A DNA stretch of 41,599 bases from JAMOAW01 sp039908535. GTDB taxonomy: Bacteria; Pseudomonadota; Magnetococcia; Magnetococcales; JADFZT01. Below are positions 8,743 through 17,367 of the stretch, piece by piece. Under the pieces are notes generated by a model. It did not search any database and was not told the origin of the DNA. It worked only from the letters and a program-made list of their open reading frames with translations. The first letter of the stretch is position 1. Each line of letters begins with the position of its first letter. The translations under genes were made by a program, and so were the position numbers. The stretch is from contig JAMOAW010000030.1 in NCBI GenBank assembly GCA_039908535.1, positions 1 to 41,599 of the forward strand, written 5' to 3'.

Positions 8743-8783
8743 CTTGTTTCGACCTGGAATTCCCCGTTCCAAGCCGAAACAAG
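8743..8783. other. Bipartite stem-loop between hemL and the small membrane gene
   Basis: Outer arms CTTGTTTCG (8743-8751) and CGAAACAAG (8775-8783) are perfect inverted repeats. Nested inside are TGGAA (8755-8759) and TTCCA (8767-8771) around a 7-nt loop. There is no T-run on the hemL (minus) strand, so it is a poor terminator. It could be an RNA processing or 5'-leader element for the downstream small gene, or an operator. Its sequence is unrelated to the dispersed GC-rich repeats. Confidence 0.6.
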
Positions 8784-8822
8784 TAAAAAAACAAAATTTT
8801 ACGTCATTTTTTTGACAAACAC

Positions 8823-10103
8823 TCACAATTTTTTGGCAACTTTGCTGGCCGCTTCAATGGTGCGATCAATCAGGTCATCGCTGTGCGCAATCGAAAGAAA
8901 TCCCGCTTCATAAGGGCTGCATGCTAGGTAAATCCCCTTTTCTAACATACCATTAAACCAACGATTAAACCGTTTATGATGTGCGGTGGAGGCCTCTGCA
9001 AAATTGGTAATCCGGGTGCGATCCGAAAAAAATAGACCAAACATCGACCCTACCCGATACCCAAGATGCGGAATCTCCGCTCGACGCAAAGCCTCTGTCA
9101 CCCCAGAGGCCAAACGCTTGCCGCGCGCTTCCAGGGTGGCATAAAAGCCGGGTTGGCAAAGAATATCCAATGTGGCCAAACCTGCCGCCGTGGCCAGAGG
9201 GTTCCCAGAGAGGGTCCCCGCTTGATAGACCGATCCCGAAGGAGAAATCTGCGCCATGAGATCTTTACGACCCCCATAAGCCCCAACAGGCAAGCCACCG
9301 CCAATAATCTTTCCCAATGTGGTCAAATCGGGGCGAATACCATAAATCTCTTGTGCACCACCACGGGCCACCCGAAATCCAGTCATCACCTCATCCAAAA
9401 TCAACAAACTCCCATATTGATCACACAGCTCACGCAATCCAGCCAGATAACCGGGAAGTGGCAACACACACCCCATGTTGCCAGCAATCGGTTCCACAAT
9501 AATGGCGGCGATCTCTTGACCTCGATCAAAAAATATTTTTTCAATGGCGTTGAGGTCATTAAATGGGACCGTCAAGGTATCTTGTGCCGTGGCCTTGGGA
9601 ACCCCAGGAGAAGAGGGCACCCCATAGGTGGCAGCACCTGAACCCGCCGCCACCAACAAACCATCGGCATGACCATGATAACACCCCTCACATTTAATAA
9701 TCACATCCCGACCCGTGGCTGCCCGCGCCAAACGTAAAGCACTCATGGTCGCCTCGGTGCCTGAATTCACCAAGCGAACCATCTCTATGGAGGGGACAAG
9801 TTCAACGATTTTGGCTGCCAATTGCACCTCAGCCTCGGTCGGGGCTCCAAAAGAGGTGCCCCGCTTGGCCGCCTCTTGGATGGCCTGAACCACTTGGGGA
9901 TGGGCATGGCCGACGATCATCGGACCCCACGAGCCAACATAGTCGATATAGCTTTTGCCATCGACATCGGTGAGCATGGCCCCTTGGGCAGAGGCAATAA
10001 AGGGGGGGGTTCCACCAACGGCTCTAAAGGCCCGAACTGGGCTGTTCACCCCACCAGGAATATACTGGCAAGCTGTGGCAAAAAGAGTTTCAGAACGACT
10101 CAT
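8823..10103 (-). CDS. hemL: Glutamate-1-semialdehyde 2,1-aminomutase HemL
   Basis: PLP-dependent enzyme converting glutamate-1-semialdehyde to 5-aminolevulinate in the C5 tetrapyrrole pathway. It has 426 residues. The N-terminus is SETLFATACQYIPGGVNSPVRAF. PLP-site motifs include NSGTEATMSALRLARAATGR, CEGCYHGHADGLL, LLILDEVMTGFRVA, and TLGKIIGGGLPVGAYGGR, where the lysine is the Schiff-base residue. I chose ATG at 10103, which has GGAGA 8 bases upstream; the frame is open further but without homology. It follows the shikimate kinase gene by 43 bp. Use of HemL implies the C5 route rather than the single-step ALA synthase of many alphaproteobacteria. Confidence 0.96.
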   Translation of the reverse strand: MSRSETLFATACQYIPGGVNSPVRAFRAVGGTPPFIASAQGAMLTDVDGKSYIDYVGSWGPMIVGHAHPQVVQAIQEAAKRGTSFGAPTEAEVQLAAKIVELVPSIEMVRLVNSGTEATMSALRLARAATGRDVIIKCEGCYHGHADGLLVAAGSGAATYGVPSSPGVPKATAQDTLTVPFNDLNAIEKIFFDRGQEIAAIIVEPIAGNMGCVLPLPGYLAGLRELCDQYGSLLILDEVMTGFRVARGGAQEIYGIRPDLTTLGKIIGGGLPVGAYGGRKDLMAQISPSGSVYQAGTLSGNPLATAAGLATLDILCQPGFYATLEARGKRLASGVTEALRRAEIPHLGYRVGSMFGLFFSDRTRITNFAEASTAHHKRFNRWFNGMLEKGIYLACSPYEAGFLSIAHSDDLIDRTIEAASKVAKKL

Positions 10104-10146
10104 CTCGAATTCTCCAGGTTGGATAAAAAAAGGTCCGATGTTAAAT

Positions 10147-10683
10147 CTAGACAAAAAAGGGAATTTTGGCCAAAATCTCTTTGGCCAGCTCTTGCGGATC
10201 ACGATTTTCAATTTGCACGGTTAAATCAGCGGCCTGCGCATAAAAGGGCATCCGACGCCGCATAACCTCTTCTTCACTCAGCAAGGTGCTTAATGCCGGA
10301 CGATTCAGATCGGCGACAACCTGACGCGCTAAACGGGCTGGATCCCCCTGCAACCAGACCAAAAAACCGTTTTCTTTAAGAGCCGCTATCTTACGCTGAC
10401 TAAAAATTTCAACACCTGCAGAATCCAAATCCACCACCACCCCTCCCCCGGTATCGATAACGATTTGATCCAACCGCCCCACCTTTTGAATCACCTGATA
10501 CTCCAACTCCCGAAAAAATCCCCAGCCGCCCTCTTGGGCAACAATGGCAGGAATAGAGTGCCCTTGATGGTCATAAGAGATCAAAAGGTCGGTGGAGAGA
10601 ACTGAACGTCGAGTCAAACGAGAGAGCCTCCACGAAAGGCTGGTTTTACCCACCCCACGCGCACCAATCAAGACAATATTCAT
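10147..10683 (-). CDS. aroK: Shikimate kinase
   Basis: Phosphorylates shikimate at the 3-OH with ATP (fifth step of the aromatic pathway). It has 178 residues. The P-loop is GARGVGKTS at the N-terminus. The shikimate-site aspartate is in LSTDLL (SD in most homologues, TD here). FRELE, DTGGGVVV and NRPALSTLL with the conserved arginine are in the usual places, as is MPFYAQAADLTV, which carries the adenine-loop residues. It starts 3 bp after the small membrane gene at 10687 and precedes hemL, so the three probably form one operon. The family is clear; whether this is the only shikimate kinase of the cell is not known from the window. Confidence 0.85.
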   Translation of the reverse strand: MNIVLIGARGVGKTSLSWRLSRLTRRSVLSTDLLISYDHQGHSIPAIVAQEGGWGFFRELEYQVIQKVGRLDQIVIDTGGGVVVDLDSAGVEIFSQRKIAALKENGFLVWLQGDPARLARQVVADLNRPALSTLLSEEEVMRRRMPFYAQAADLTVQIENRDPQELAKEILAKIPFFV

Positions 10684-10686
10684 GGG

Positions 10687-10938
10687 CTATGATATACTTG
10701 GGAAAATTTGCCGAATGGCTTTTACAATCACCAGTACCACTGGGATACCATGTAAAAAAAGATCAAAAATATCTAAAGGCTTCACCAACGTGCCCGCCAC
10801 CAGCATCCGCAATTTTTCTAACAAATGCGGCTCTGGTTGCATGGGGTATGGGGCGATGCTTAACCACAACGCAATCAAACCCAATCCCAACCAGGATTGG
10901 CGATCCAACCATTGTAACCCAAGTTCTAAAAAATGCAT
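10687..10938 (-). CDS. Conserved small membrane protein (83 residues)
   Basis: Function unknown. It has two hydrophobic segments, LGLGLIALWLSIAPY (about residues 17-31) and GIPVVLVIVKAIRQI near the C-terminus. The central motif PHLLEKLRMLVAGTLVKPLD followed by IFDLFLHG is what I recall from short proteobacterial proteins sometimes labelled as RND-transporter-related, although nothing here resembles an RND pump. ATG 10938 is preceded by GGAGAAATAG, a strong ribosome site. It is the first gene of the unit with aroK and hemL. Confidence 0.75.
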   Translation of the reverse strand: MHFLELGLQWLDRQSWLGLGLIALWLSIAPYPMQPEPHLLEKLRMLVAGTLVKPLDIFDLFLHGIPVVLVIVKAIRQIFPSIS

Positions 10939-11088
10939 CTATTTCTCCTGTGCAAAAAAGCAACCCTCTAAAAAGAAAAAATAAGAATATCATGCTGGCG
11001 ATTCCCATTCAATGTGAAGAGGCACAAGGTGGCTTTGCGTTACGCTCAATTTAATGCAACGCGCGGATATTAAAATCGACATTTTTAA

Positions 11089-11116
11089 TTGACTAGAACA
11101 AATTATTTGTTATGAT
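11089..11116 (+). promoter_or_regulatory. Sigma70-type promoter of tRNA-Gly
   Basis: TTGACT (11089-11094) and TATGAT (11111-11116) are separated by 16 bp. Transcription would start about 11123, some 9 bp before the tRNA 5' end. This is the best promoter in the window. Confidence 0.75.
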
Positions 11117-11131
11117 CAGCAGATATCGCTT

Positions 11132-11205
11132 GCGGGTGTCGTCTAATGGTAGGGCTTAAGCTTCCCAAGCTTAAAGCGGGGGTTCGATTCCCCTCACCCG
11201 CTCCA
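11132..11205 (+). tRNA. tRNA-Gly (anticodon CCC)
   Basis: A 74-nt cloverleaf. Acceptor arms GCGGGTG and CACCCGC pair fully. The anticodon stem is TAAGC/GCTTA with loop TTCCCAA, giving anticodon CCC. The T arm contains GGTTCGATTCC, and CCA is encoded at 11203-11205. It has its own promoter and is followed by repeat elements that separate it from the convergent argH. Confidence 0.95.
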
Positions 11206-11212
11206 ATTTTTA

Positions 11213-11448
11213 TATATCGGAAAAATAAACATCAAGACCTTGGGGGGCCCAGAACCGCCCCCCCTTTGCTTTTAATACTTAAAAAAAAGAGGGGGTCTGG
11301 GGGATTCATCCCCCAGGGTTTTGATTTTAATTCTTTGACCGCAGGGCATTATCGGAAAAATCAAAAATCAAGACCTTGGGGGGCCCAGAACCGCCCCCCA
11401 ATCCCCCACCCTTTTTTTTTAATTCTTTGCCCGCAAGGGCATCATGTT
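11213..11448. repeat. Two tandem repeat-element copies between tRNA-Gly and argH
   Basis: Both copies are in minus orientation. The first (about 11213-11352) and second (about 11350-11448) each begin with ATCGGAAAAAT, ATCAAGACC, then a CTTGGGG...CCGCCCC hairpin. The first carries hairpin CTGGGGGATTCATCCCCCAG (11297-11316) and a GCCC/GGGC end at about 11339-11351. The second ends with TGCCCGCAAGGGCA (11429-11442), which lies inside the argH reading frame. Confidence 0.85.
11281..11318 (-). terminator. Terminator-like hairpin downstream of argH
   Basis: On the minus strand the 20-nt palindrome (11297-11316) is followed by ACCCCCTC and an eight-T run (complement of 11281-11288). It is about 100 bp past the argH stop and correctly oriented to end the arginine transcript. 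Confidence 0.6.
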
Positions 11449-12846
11449 CGACAATGAGTGGGAAATCTTTTTTTCCTCAATACGTTGAATCGCCTCACGT
11501 ACCGTTGCAAAGGCGGTCCCACCACGGGCTTTACGCGCATTAATCGAAGCCTCAACGGTCAAAACCAAAGCCACATCGGCCTCTATCCGTGGATCCACCT
11601 CTTGCATCTGAGCCAAAGTCATTTGCTCCAACGTGATTTTTTCCGCAATCGCTCGTCGAACAATGCGCCCGACAATCTCATGAGCCTGCCGAAATGGAAT
11701 CGATTTTTGCACCAAATAGTCCGCCAAATCGGTCGCCGTCGTATATCCCGCCCCAGCTGCGGCGGCCATTTTTTCTCGATGTATGGTCATGCCAGGCAGA
11801 AGATCACCCATCACCCGCAGGCAACCACGCACCGTATCCAACGTATCAAAAACCGCCTCTTTGTCCTCCTGCATATCCCGATTATAAGCCAAGGGCAACC
11901 CCTTCATCAGGGTGAGCAGGGCCATTAAATGACCATTTACCCGACCGGTTTTACCGCGCACCAACTCAGGAACATCGGGATTTTTTTTCTGAGGCATAAT
12001 GCTGGAACCCGTACAAAAACCATCCGAAAGTTCTATAAATCCAAAGATAGGAGAAGACCAAAGGATTAACTCTTCGGAAAAACGCGAAAGATGCATCATT
12101 AAAATGGCCGCATGGGCAGCAAGCTCAATGGCAAAATCCCGATCAGAAACGGCATCCAAAGAATTTTCGCACAGCCCCTCAAAACCAAGTTGTTCCGCCA
12201 CCCACTCCCGATCCACCGGATAAGGGGTGCCCGCAAGAGCGGCACACCCAAGAGGTAACCGATTCATCCGCCCCCGGGCTTGCCAAAAACGGTCATAATC
12301 ACGCGCCAACATTTCATAGTAGGCCAATAAATGATGGGCAAAACTAATGGGTTGGGCGTTTTGCATATGGGTAAAGCCGGGCAAAATGGTTTCAATATGG
12401 GCTTTGGCCAAATTTAAAAAACCCTCTTGCAGATGATGGATAGCAACCAAAATGGCATCCACCTCCTCACGCACATACAAACGTAAATCCGTGGCCACTT
12501 GATCATTACGAGAACGGGCCGTGTGTAACTTACCCGCCACACCCCCTACCTTTTCGGCCAATCGGCTCTCCACATGCATATGAATATCTTCCAGAGAGGT
12601 CTGTAATAACAATTCTCCCTGCTCAATCTCTTGCTCGACTTCGGACAAACCCTGACAAAGGGTAGCCGCCTCCTGTTGGGTTAAAATACCCACGCGCGCC
12701 AACATTTGGCTATGAACTTGTGAGGCGCGAATGTCTTGGCGAAAAAGGCGCACATCCACATGAATAGAAGCGGTAAATAACTCGACAAAGGCATCGGTAG
12801 GTTGCGAAAACCGTCCCCCCCAAAGCTTTTTAACAGAATCTGCCAT
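11419..12846 (-). CDS. argH: Argininosuccinate lyase ArgH
   Basis: Splits argininosuccinate into arginine and fumarate, the last step of arginine synthesis. It has 475 residues. It starts ADSVKKLWGGRFSQPTDAFVE and contains HTARSRNDQVATDLRL, the superfamily signature GSSIMPQKKNPDVPEL (mobile loop with catalytic serine), and TGTxxHMQ-like GFTHMQNAQPISFAH. The last residues, NMMPLRAKN, are encoded by the TGCCC/GGGCA palindrome of a repeat element, and the stop codon lies in that element's A-rich part; the native C-terminus probably ended near EEKKISHSL. Last gene of the argD-argF-argG-argH set. ATG 12846 follows a repeat-filled gap after argG. Confidence 0.96.
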   Translation of the reverse strand: MADSVKKLWGGRFSQPTDAFVELFTASIHVDVRLFRQDIRASQVHSQMLARVGILTQQEAATLCQGLSEVEQEIEQGELLLQTSLEDIHMHVESRLAEKVGGVAGKLHTARSRNDQVATDLRLYVREEVDAILVAIHHLQEGFLNLAKAHIETILPGFTHMQNAQPISFAHHLLAYYEMLARDYDRFWQARGRMNRLPLGCAALAGTPYPVDREWVAEQLGFEGLCENSLDAVSDRDFAIELAAHAAILMMHLSRFSEELILWSSPIFGFIELSDGFCTGSSIMPQKKNPDVPELVRGKTGRVNGHLMALLTLMKGLPLAYNRDMQEDKEAVFDTLDTVRGCLRVMGDLLPGMTIHREKMAAAAGAGYTTATDLADYLVQKSIPFRQAHEIVGRIVRRAIAEKITLEQMTLAQMQEVDPRIEADVALVLTVEASINARKARGGTAFATVREAIQRIEEKKISHSLSNMMPLRAKN

Positions 12847-12854
12847 ATGAACCT

Positions 12855-13159
12855 ATGATTTAAAAAAAGGTGAGTGGGATTGGAGGAGAGTTCTCGGCCC
12901 CCCAACTCCCCGGCCATATCGTCGCCTTCGGCCAAAAGATTAAAAACAAAAGCAAGACATTGGGGGGTTACACCCCCCAATCCCCCTGTTTGGTGGCATT
13001 AAAGTCAAAAACAACACCTTGGAGGCTCTGCCTCCAAACCTCCGCCGGGGAGCGTGACGCTCCCCGGCCCCCTCCAACAATACTTTATTGAACGCACAGT
13101 GGTATAAGGTCAAAGGCAAAAAAGACCCTGGGGGCACTCCCCCAGACCCCTTTTTTTTA
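12855..13159. repeat. Composite repeat element between argG and argH
   Basis: This fills the whole gap. It holds a G/C-rich block (12855-12925), an inverted family III copy (about 12930-13107) with hairpins GGAGGCTCTGCCTCC (13021-13035) and 13045-13067 (GGGGAGCGT/ACGCTCCCC), and the hairpin CTGGGGGCACTCCCCCAG (13128-13145) with T-run 13151-13158. It abuts the argG stop codon. The family III portion matches 6762-6935 in inverse orientation over well over 100 bp. The T-run faces plus, antisense to the arg genes. Confidence 0.85.
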
Positions 13160-14371
13160 TTAACGACGCGCCATACGCGCAATGCGCATCCGCAACGCAT
13201 TAAGCTTAATAAAGCCCCCTGCATCGGCCTGATTAAACGCCCCATAATCTTCATCAAACGTCGCAATGGCTGGTGCAAAAAGCGAATGATCCGATTTCCG
13301 CCCCACAACCGTCACATTGCCTTTATATAATTTTAAACGAACCACCCCAGAAACAAACGCCTGAGAGGCATCAATCATGGATTGCAACATCAACCGTTCT
13401 GGGCTAAACCAATAACCATTATAAATTAAAGCCGCATAACGAGGAGCCAGCTCATCTTTTAAGTGAGCCACCTCCCGATCTAACGTCAAAGACTCCATGG
13501 CCCGATGGCCAATACCCAAAATCGTCCCCCCTGGCGTTTCGTAAACCCCACGAGATTTCATGCCAACATAACGGTTTTCTACCAAATCCAAACGACCAAT
13601 GCCATTGGCTCCCCCAACTTTATTTAAACGGTCCAATAGCATCGCCGGTGACAACACCTCCCCGTCAATCGCCACTAAATCCCCTTTGGCAAAGGTGAGT
13701 TCGATATACGTAGGCCGATCCGGGGCCTTTTCCGGAGAGACCGACAAAACAAACATGTCAGAATCTGGCTCCTGCCAAGGATCCTCCAAGGCCTTTCCCT
13801 CAAAGGAGAGATGCAATAAATTGCGATCCATCGAATAAGAGACCTCGCCGCGTTTATCACGGGGAACCGGAATGCCATGCTGCTTGGCATAGTCAAACAG
13901 ACGATCCCGTGAATTTAAATCCCACTCGCGCCAGGGGGCAATCACCCGAATGTCTGGACGCAAGGCATAATAGGCCAATTCAAAACGAACTTGATCGTTC
14001 CCCTTTCCCGTCGCCCCATGGGCCACGGCATCGGCTTGGGTGGCATTGGCAATCTCGATTTGCCGCTTTGCGATCAAAGGACGCGCAATGGAGGTGCCTA
14101 AATGGTAAACCCCTTCATACAACGCATTGGCTCGATACATGGGAAAAACAAAATCACGCACAAACTCTTCTTTGAGATCCTCTATAAAAATTTCCGCAGC
14201 CCCCATCCCCTGAGCTTTTATGCGCGCCTCTTCCAACTCTTCCCCTTGCCCCAAATCCGCCGCAAAGGCCACCACCTCACACTGATAGACCTCTTGAAGC
14301 CAACGCAAAATGATGGAGGTATCCAAACCGCCAGAATAGGCCAAAACTACCTTTTTTACTGAATCCGTCAT
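13160..14371 (-). CDS. argG: Argininosuccinate synthase ArgG
   Basis: Joins citrulline and aspartate with ATP. It has 403 residues, the normal length for the type I enzyme. The N-type ATP pyrophosphatase P-loop is AYSGGLDTSIIL. Other marks are VAFAADLGQGEELEEAR, GATGKGNDQVRFE, APWREW and SYSMDRNLLHLSFEG. ATG 14371 is supported by AAGGAT 7 bases upstream; the frame is open further upstream but reads through the argF end without homology. It lies 34 bp after argF. Its stop codon is directly bordered by a repeat element. Confidence 0.97.
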   Translation of the reverse strand: MTDSVKKVVLAYSGGLDTSIILRWLQEVYQCEVVAFAADLGQGEELEEARIKAQGMGAAEIFIEDLKEEFVRDFVFPMYRANALYEGVYHLGTSIARPLIAKRQIEIANATQADAVAHGATGKGNDQVRFELAYYALRPDIRVIAPWREWDLNSRDRLFDYAKQHGIPVPRDKRGEVSYSMDRNLLHLSFEGKALEDPWQEPDSDMFVLSVSPEKAPDRPTYIELTFAKGDLVAIDGEVLSPAMLLDRLNKVGGANGIGRLDLVENRYVGMKSRGVYETPGGTILGIGHRAMESLTLDREVAHLKDELAPRYAALIYNGYWFSPERLMLQSMIDASQAFVSGVVRLKLYKGNVTVVGRKSDHSLFAPAIATFDEDYGAFNQADAGGFIKLNALRMRIARMARR

Positions 14372-14405
14372 CTGGGTATCCTTATGAATGGAGAAAAATG
14401 TTATC

Positions 14406-15362
14406 TCAGAAAGGACAGGGAGACAAAAGCCATTCCAAAACCGCTTTTTGGACATGCAACCGGTTTTCTGCCTCGTCCCAAATGACCGATTGCGGACCAT
14501 CCAAAACCTCCGCACTCACCTCTTCGCCACGATGCGCCGGAAGACAATGCATAAATAAAACATCAGGATGGGCTAGAGACATTAACGATTGGTCTACTTG
14601 GTACCCTTGAAATGCCTGTAACCGTTGATGCTGCTCCTTTTCCTGACCCATGGAAATCCAGGTGTCAGTGGTCAGAAGATCGGCCTGTTCAGCCGCTGCC
14701 CGTGGATCACGCACCAATTGAATAGAGGCCTCAGAATCGTTCCCAAGGGCCTGTTGAGCCGCCATCAAAACCGCTGGATCCGGGTCATAATGTTCTGGGC
14801 AGGCCAAAACCAGATGAAAACGGGCCTTGACCGCCGCTTGTATCCAGGTGTTGGCCATATTGTTGCCATCCCCAATCCAGGCCACCCGCCGACCTTGAAT
14901 AGAGCCACGCTTTTCAATATAGGTAAAAATATCCGCCAAAATTTGACAGGGATGAAACGTATCTGAAAGACCATTGATCACCGGTACACTGGCAAATTTT
15001 GCCATGATCTCAATATTTTCATGGGAGTAGGTCCGCAATAACAAACCATCTAAAAAACGCGACAACACCATGGCACTATCCGATATGGTCTCCCCACGAC
15101 CCAATTGGATATCCTTAGAAGAGAGAAACAGAGCCTGCCCACCCAATTGCAGCATGCCAACCTCAAAAGAGACCCGGGTCCGGGTAGAGGCCTTCTCAAA
15201 AATCATGCCCAGCACACGCCCTTGCAGGGTTTGCGGGGCATGACCACGCTGACGCGCCTCTTTGAGCCAAGCCGCCCGACTAAAAAGAGCTTGCATTTCC
15301 AAGGCATCCAAATCCACCAAGGAGAGCAGATCTCTTTTGTTATTTTGATTGTTAATCCTCAT
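14406..15362 (-). CDS. argF: Ornithine carbamoyltransferase (anabolic)
   Basis: Makes citrulline from ornithine and carbamoyl phosphate. It has 318 residues. The carbamoyl-phosphate motif is FEKASTRTRVSFE. HPCQILAD is the second substrate loop. WIGDGNNMANTW and the ornithine loop MHCLPAHRGEEV with its catalytic cysteine are present. ATG 15362 has only a weak ribosome site. It lies 34 bp downstream of argD, consistent with one transcription unit argDFGH, the first three genes being tightly packed. Confidence 0.96.
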   Translation of the reverse strand: MRINNQNNKRDLLSLVDLDALEMQALFSRAAWLKEARQRGHAPQTLQGRVLGMIFEKASTRTRVSFEVGMLQLGGQALFLSSKDIQLGRGETISDSAMVLSRFLDGLLLRTYSHENIEIMAKFASVPVINGLSDTFHPCQILADIFTYIEKRGSIQGRRVAWIGDGNNMANTWIQAAVKARFHLVLACPEHYDPDPAVLMAAQQALGNDSEASIQLVRDPRAAAEQADLLTTDTWISMGQEKEQHQRLQAFQGYQVDQSLMSLAHPDVLFMHCLPAHRGEEVSAEVLDGPQSVIWDEAENRLHVQKAVLEWLLSPCPF

Positions 15363-15396
15363 ATCATTTGTTACCCGAATACCCTAGCCATTTTTT

Positions 15397-16575
15397 TTAG
15401 TAAAAATCGGTTAATACGCCATCCAAAATAGCAACAGCTTGGTCAATCTCTTGTTTTTGGACGATCAACGGGGGCAAAAAGCGCAAAATGGTGCCCATTT
15501 GACAACTGGCCAGCAATCCTCTGGAAAGACAAACTCCCAAAATCTCTTCGGCTGGAGAGTTGAGTTCCAAACCCAGCATCAACCCTTGACCACGCACCTC
15601 TTTGATTTGTTCATGACGCAACGATAACTCGCGCAGACGGTGCTGGAAATAGACCCCATTTTCGACCACTTTATCTAAAAATCCATCGGCCAACATCACC
15701 TCTAAAGTAGCCAAAGCGGCCCGGCATACCAAAGGTGAGCCTCCAAAGGTGGTGGCGTGAGAGCCAGGATTAAACGATTGCGCCACCCGTTGGGTCGCCA
15801 TACAGGCCCCCATAGGCAGCCCAGAGGCCATGGCCTTGGCGGTAGTCATAATATCTGGAGTTACAGAACCCCATTGATGATTCCAAAGTTTGCCCGTACG
15901 CCCCATACCGGTCTGGACTTCATCGAAAATCAATAACAAGCCATGCCGATCGGCTATGGCGCGCAGCTCCTCCAAATAGCCGGGTTTGGGAAGAACAACA
16001 CCAAATTCCCCTTGGATAGGTTCCACCATAATCCCCGCTGTGTAAACCCCAATGGCCTTTTCCATCGCAGATGAATCGTTAAAAGGAACATACCGAAACC
16101 CAGGCATCAGGGGATCAAACCCCCGCTGCACCTTCTCTTGGCCAGTGGCCGTCAAAGTGGCCAGGGTACGACCGTGAAAACTTCCCAAGGCGGTTAATAT
16201 TTCAAACCGGCTGGAATGACCATTGTCCCGCATAAATTTACGCGTCAGTTTAATCGCCGCCTCGTTGGCCTCGGCACCGCTGTTACAAAAAAATATTTGA
16301 TCCGCAAAACAGCTCTCTACGTAGCGTTGGGCCAGCTGCTCCTGGAGAGGAATGCGATAGAGATTGGAGGTATGCATCAATGTTTTGGCTTGATCCTGGA
16401 TGGCGGCCACCACGGTGGGCGGACAATGACCCAGATTGTTGACACCAATCCCAGAAAGAAAGTCCAAAAATTCTCGATTATTCTCATCCCAAAGCCGCAC
16501 CCCCTCCCCCCTGACGAAAGAGATGGGTAAACGGGCGTAGGTGGACATAACTGGGTGGATCTTTTCTGCTGTCAT
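15397..16575 (-). CDS. argD: Acetylornithine aminotransferase ArgD
   Basis: PLP enzyme transferring an amino group to N-acetylglutamate semialdehyde; ArgD enzymes often also serve in lysine synthesis. It has 392 residues. Visible class-III marks are FLDFLSGIGVNNLGHCPP, FFCNSGAEANEAAIKLTRK, LGSFHGRTLATLTATGQ, LLIFDEVQTGMGRTGKLW, and the lysine in MTTAKAMASGLPMGA. I chose ATG 16575 over an upstream TTG because the family N-terminus begins there and AGAGGG precedes it. First gene of the arginine cluster; a repeat fills the region upstream. Confidence 0.95.
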   Translation of the reverse strand: MTAEKIHPVMSTYARLPISFVRGEGVRLWDENNREFLDFLSGIGVNNLGHCPPTVVAAIQDQAKTLMHTSNLYRIPLQEQLAQRYVESCFADQIFFCNSGAEANEAAIKLTRKFMRDNGHSSRFEILTALGSFHGRTLATLTATGQEKVQRGFDPLMPGFRYVPFNDSSAMEKAIGVYTAGIMVEPIQGEFGVVLPKPGYLEELRAIADRHGLLLIFDEVQTGMGRTGKLWNHQWGSVTPDIMTTAKAMASGLPMGACMATQRVAQSFNPGSHATTFGGSPLVCRAALATLEVMLADGFLDKVVENGVYFQHRLRELSLRHEQIKEVRGQGLMLGLELNSPAEEILGVCLSRGLLASCQMGTILRFLPPLIVQKQEIDQAVAILDGVLTDFY

Positions 16576-16654
16576 TTTGTTTGGCCCTCTAAGGAGAGAA
16601 AATACCAAAACTTTCTTTTTATACCAACATAACAGCTATTTCAAGGAGAAAAAG

Positions 16655-16790
16655 AACAGAATGGCCTGCGGGCAAAAAAATTAAAACCCTGGGGGATGAA
16701 TCCCCCAGACCCCCTCTTTTTTTTTAAGAGTTAAAAAAAAAGGGTGGGGGGGAGTTGGGGGGGCGGTTCTCCGCCCCCCCAAGGTCTGAT
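16655..16790. repeat. Modular palindromic element upstream of argD
   Basis: Family II copy: GGCCTGCGGGC end (16663-16673), hairpin CTGGGGGATGAATCCCCCAG (16689-16708), T-run (16717-16725), and a second hairpin of G-run, CGGTTCTCCG and C-run (about 16758-16781). The T-run faces plus. It lies between dsrE2 and the argD promoter region and could separate the two units in the antisense direction only. Confidence 0.85.
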
Positions 16791-16874
16791 TAGGCAATTC
16801 CAAAAAATAAACGCACAGGCAGGATACCCACGCTCCCAGAAACACCACCGGGATATTTTATTGATTGACCTTAT

Positions 16875-17357
16875 TTAGATAAACAGGGTGATATCGGCCC
16901 CTTGGGCGACCTCAAAAAAACGTGCGGCACCGGCAAACTCCAATCCATCGACCAAATCTTCATGTTTGAAGTTAAATAGATCAACGGTCATTTGGCAGGC
17001 GATCATTTTAACATCGGATTCCATAGCCATATCAAACAGCTCATCAATAGAAGCCACGCCTTTGCTTTTAATTTTGGCCTTCATCATGGCCGTTGCCGCC
17101 GCTTCGACAAAAGGCAAAGACATGAGAATATTTGGAATAAAGGCTTCTGGCAAAGGATCCATGGGCATAGCCGGATTGCCGACCGGGGAAACCTTAAGGC
17201 TGCGATTTTTTTTCAAAACTTGCAGACCATAGAAGGTCCAGAAAATAGTGACGTCATAATCCAATGCCGCCGCTGTGGTCGCCAGAATCAAAGGCGGATA
17301 GGCCATGTCTAGCGTGCCCTTTGTCGCGATAATCGCCATTCTTTTTTGCGTGGCCAT
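16875..17357 (-). CDS. DsrE2-like sulfurtransferase-family protein
   Basis: A 160-residue DsrE/DsrF/DrsH-like protein. The N-terminus MAIIATKGTLDMAYPPLILA begins the Rossmann-like fold, and ALDYDVTIFWTFYGLQVLKK follows. The segment VKMIACQMTVDLF holds a cysteine at the family's sulfur-carrying position. Family knowledge: DsrE2-type proteins are encoded beside tusA and take part in sulfur trafficking in sulfur oxidisers and others. It starts 10 bp after tusA with a strong AAGGAG site, so the two are co-expressed. I infer a cytoplasmic or membrane-linked persulfide carrier role; the partner pathway is not visible. Confidence 0.85.
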   Translation of the reverse strand: MATQKRMAIIATKGTLDMAYPPLILATTAAALDYDVTIFWTFYGLQVLKKNRSLKVSPVGNPAMPMDPLPEAFIPNILMSLPFVEAAATAMMKAKIKSKGVASIDELFDMAMESDVKMIACQMTVDLFNFKHEDLVDGLEFAGAARFFEVAQGADITLFI

Positions 17358-17367
17358 CTACGTCTCC

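Noticed and set aside
10103..10211. N-terminal extension of HemL
   Set aside because: The frame is open upstream of 10103 but runs into the aroK end and has no family similarity; the ribosome site supports 10103.
11146..11457. Open frame over tRNA-Gly and the repeat elements
   Set aside because: It translates the tRNA and GC-rich palindromes; no protein-like sequence and no ribosome site.
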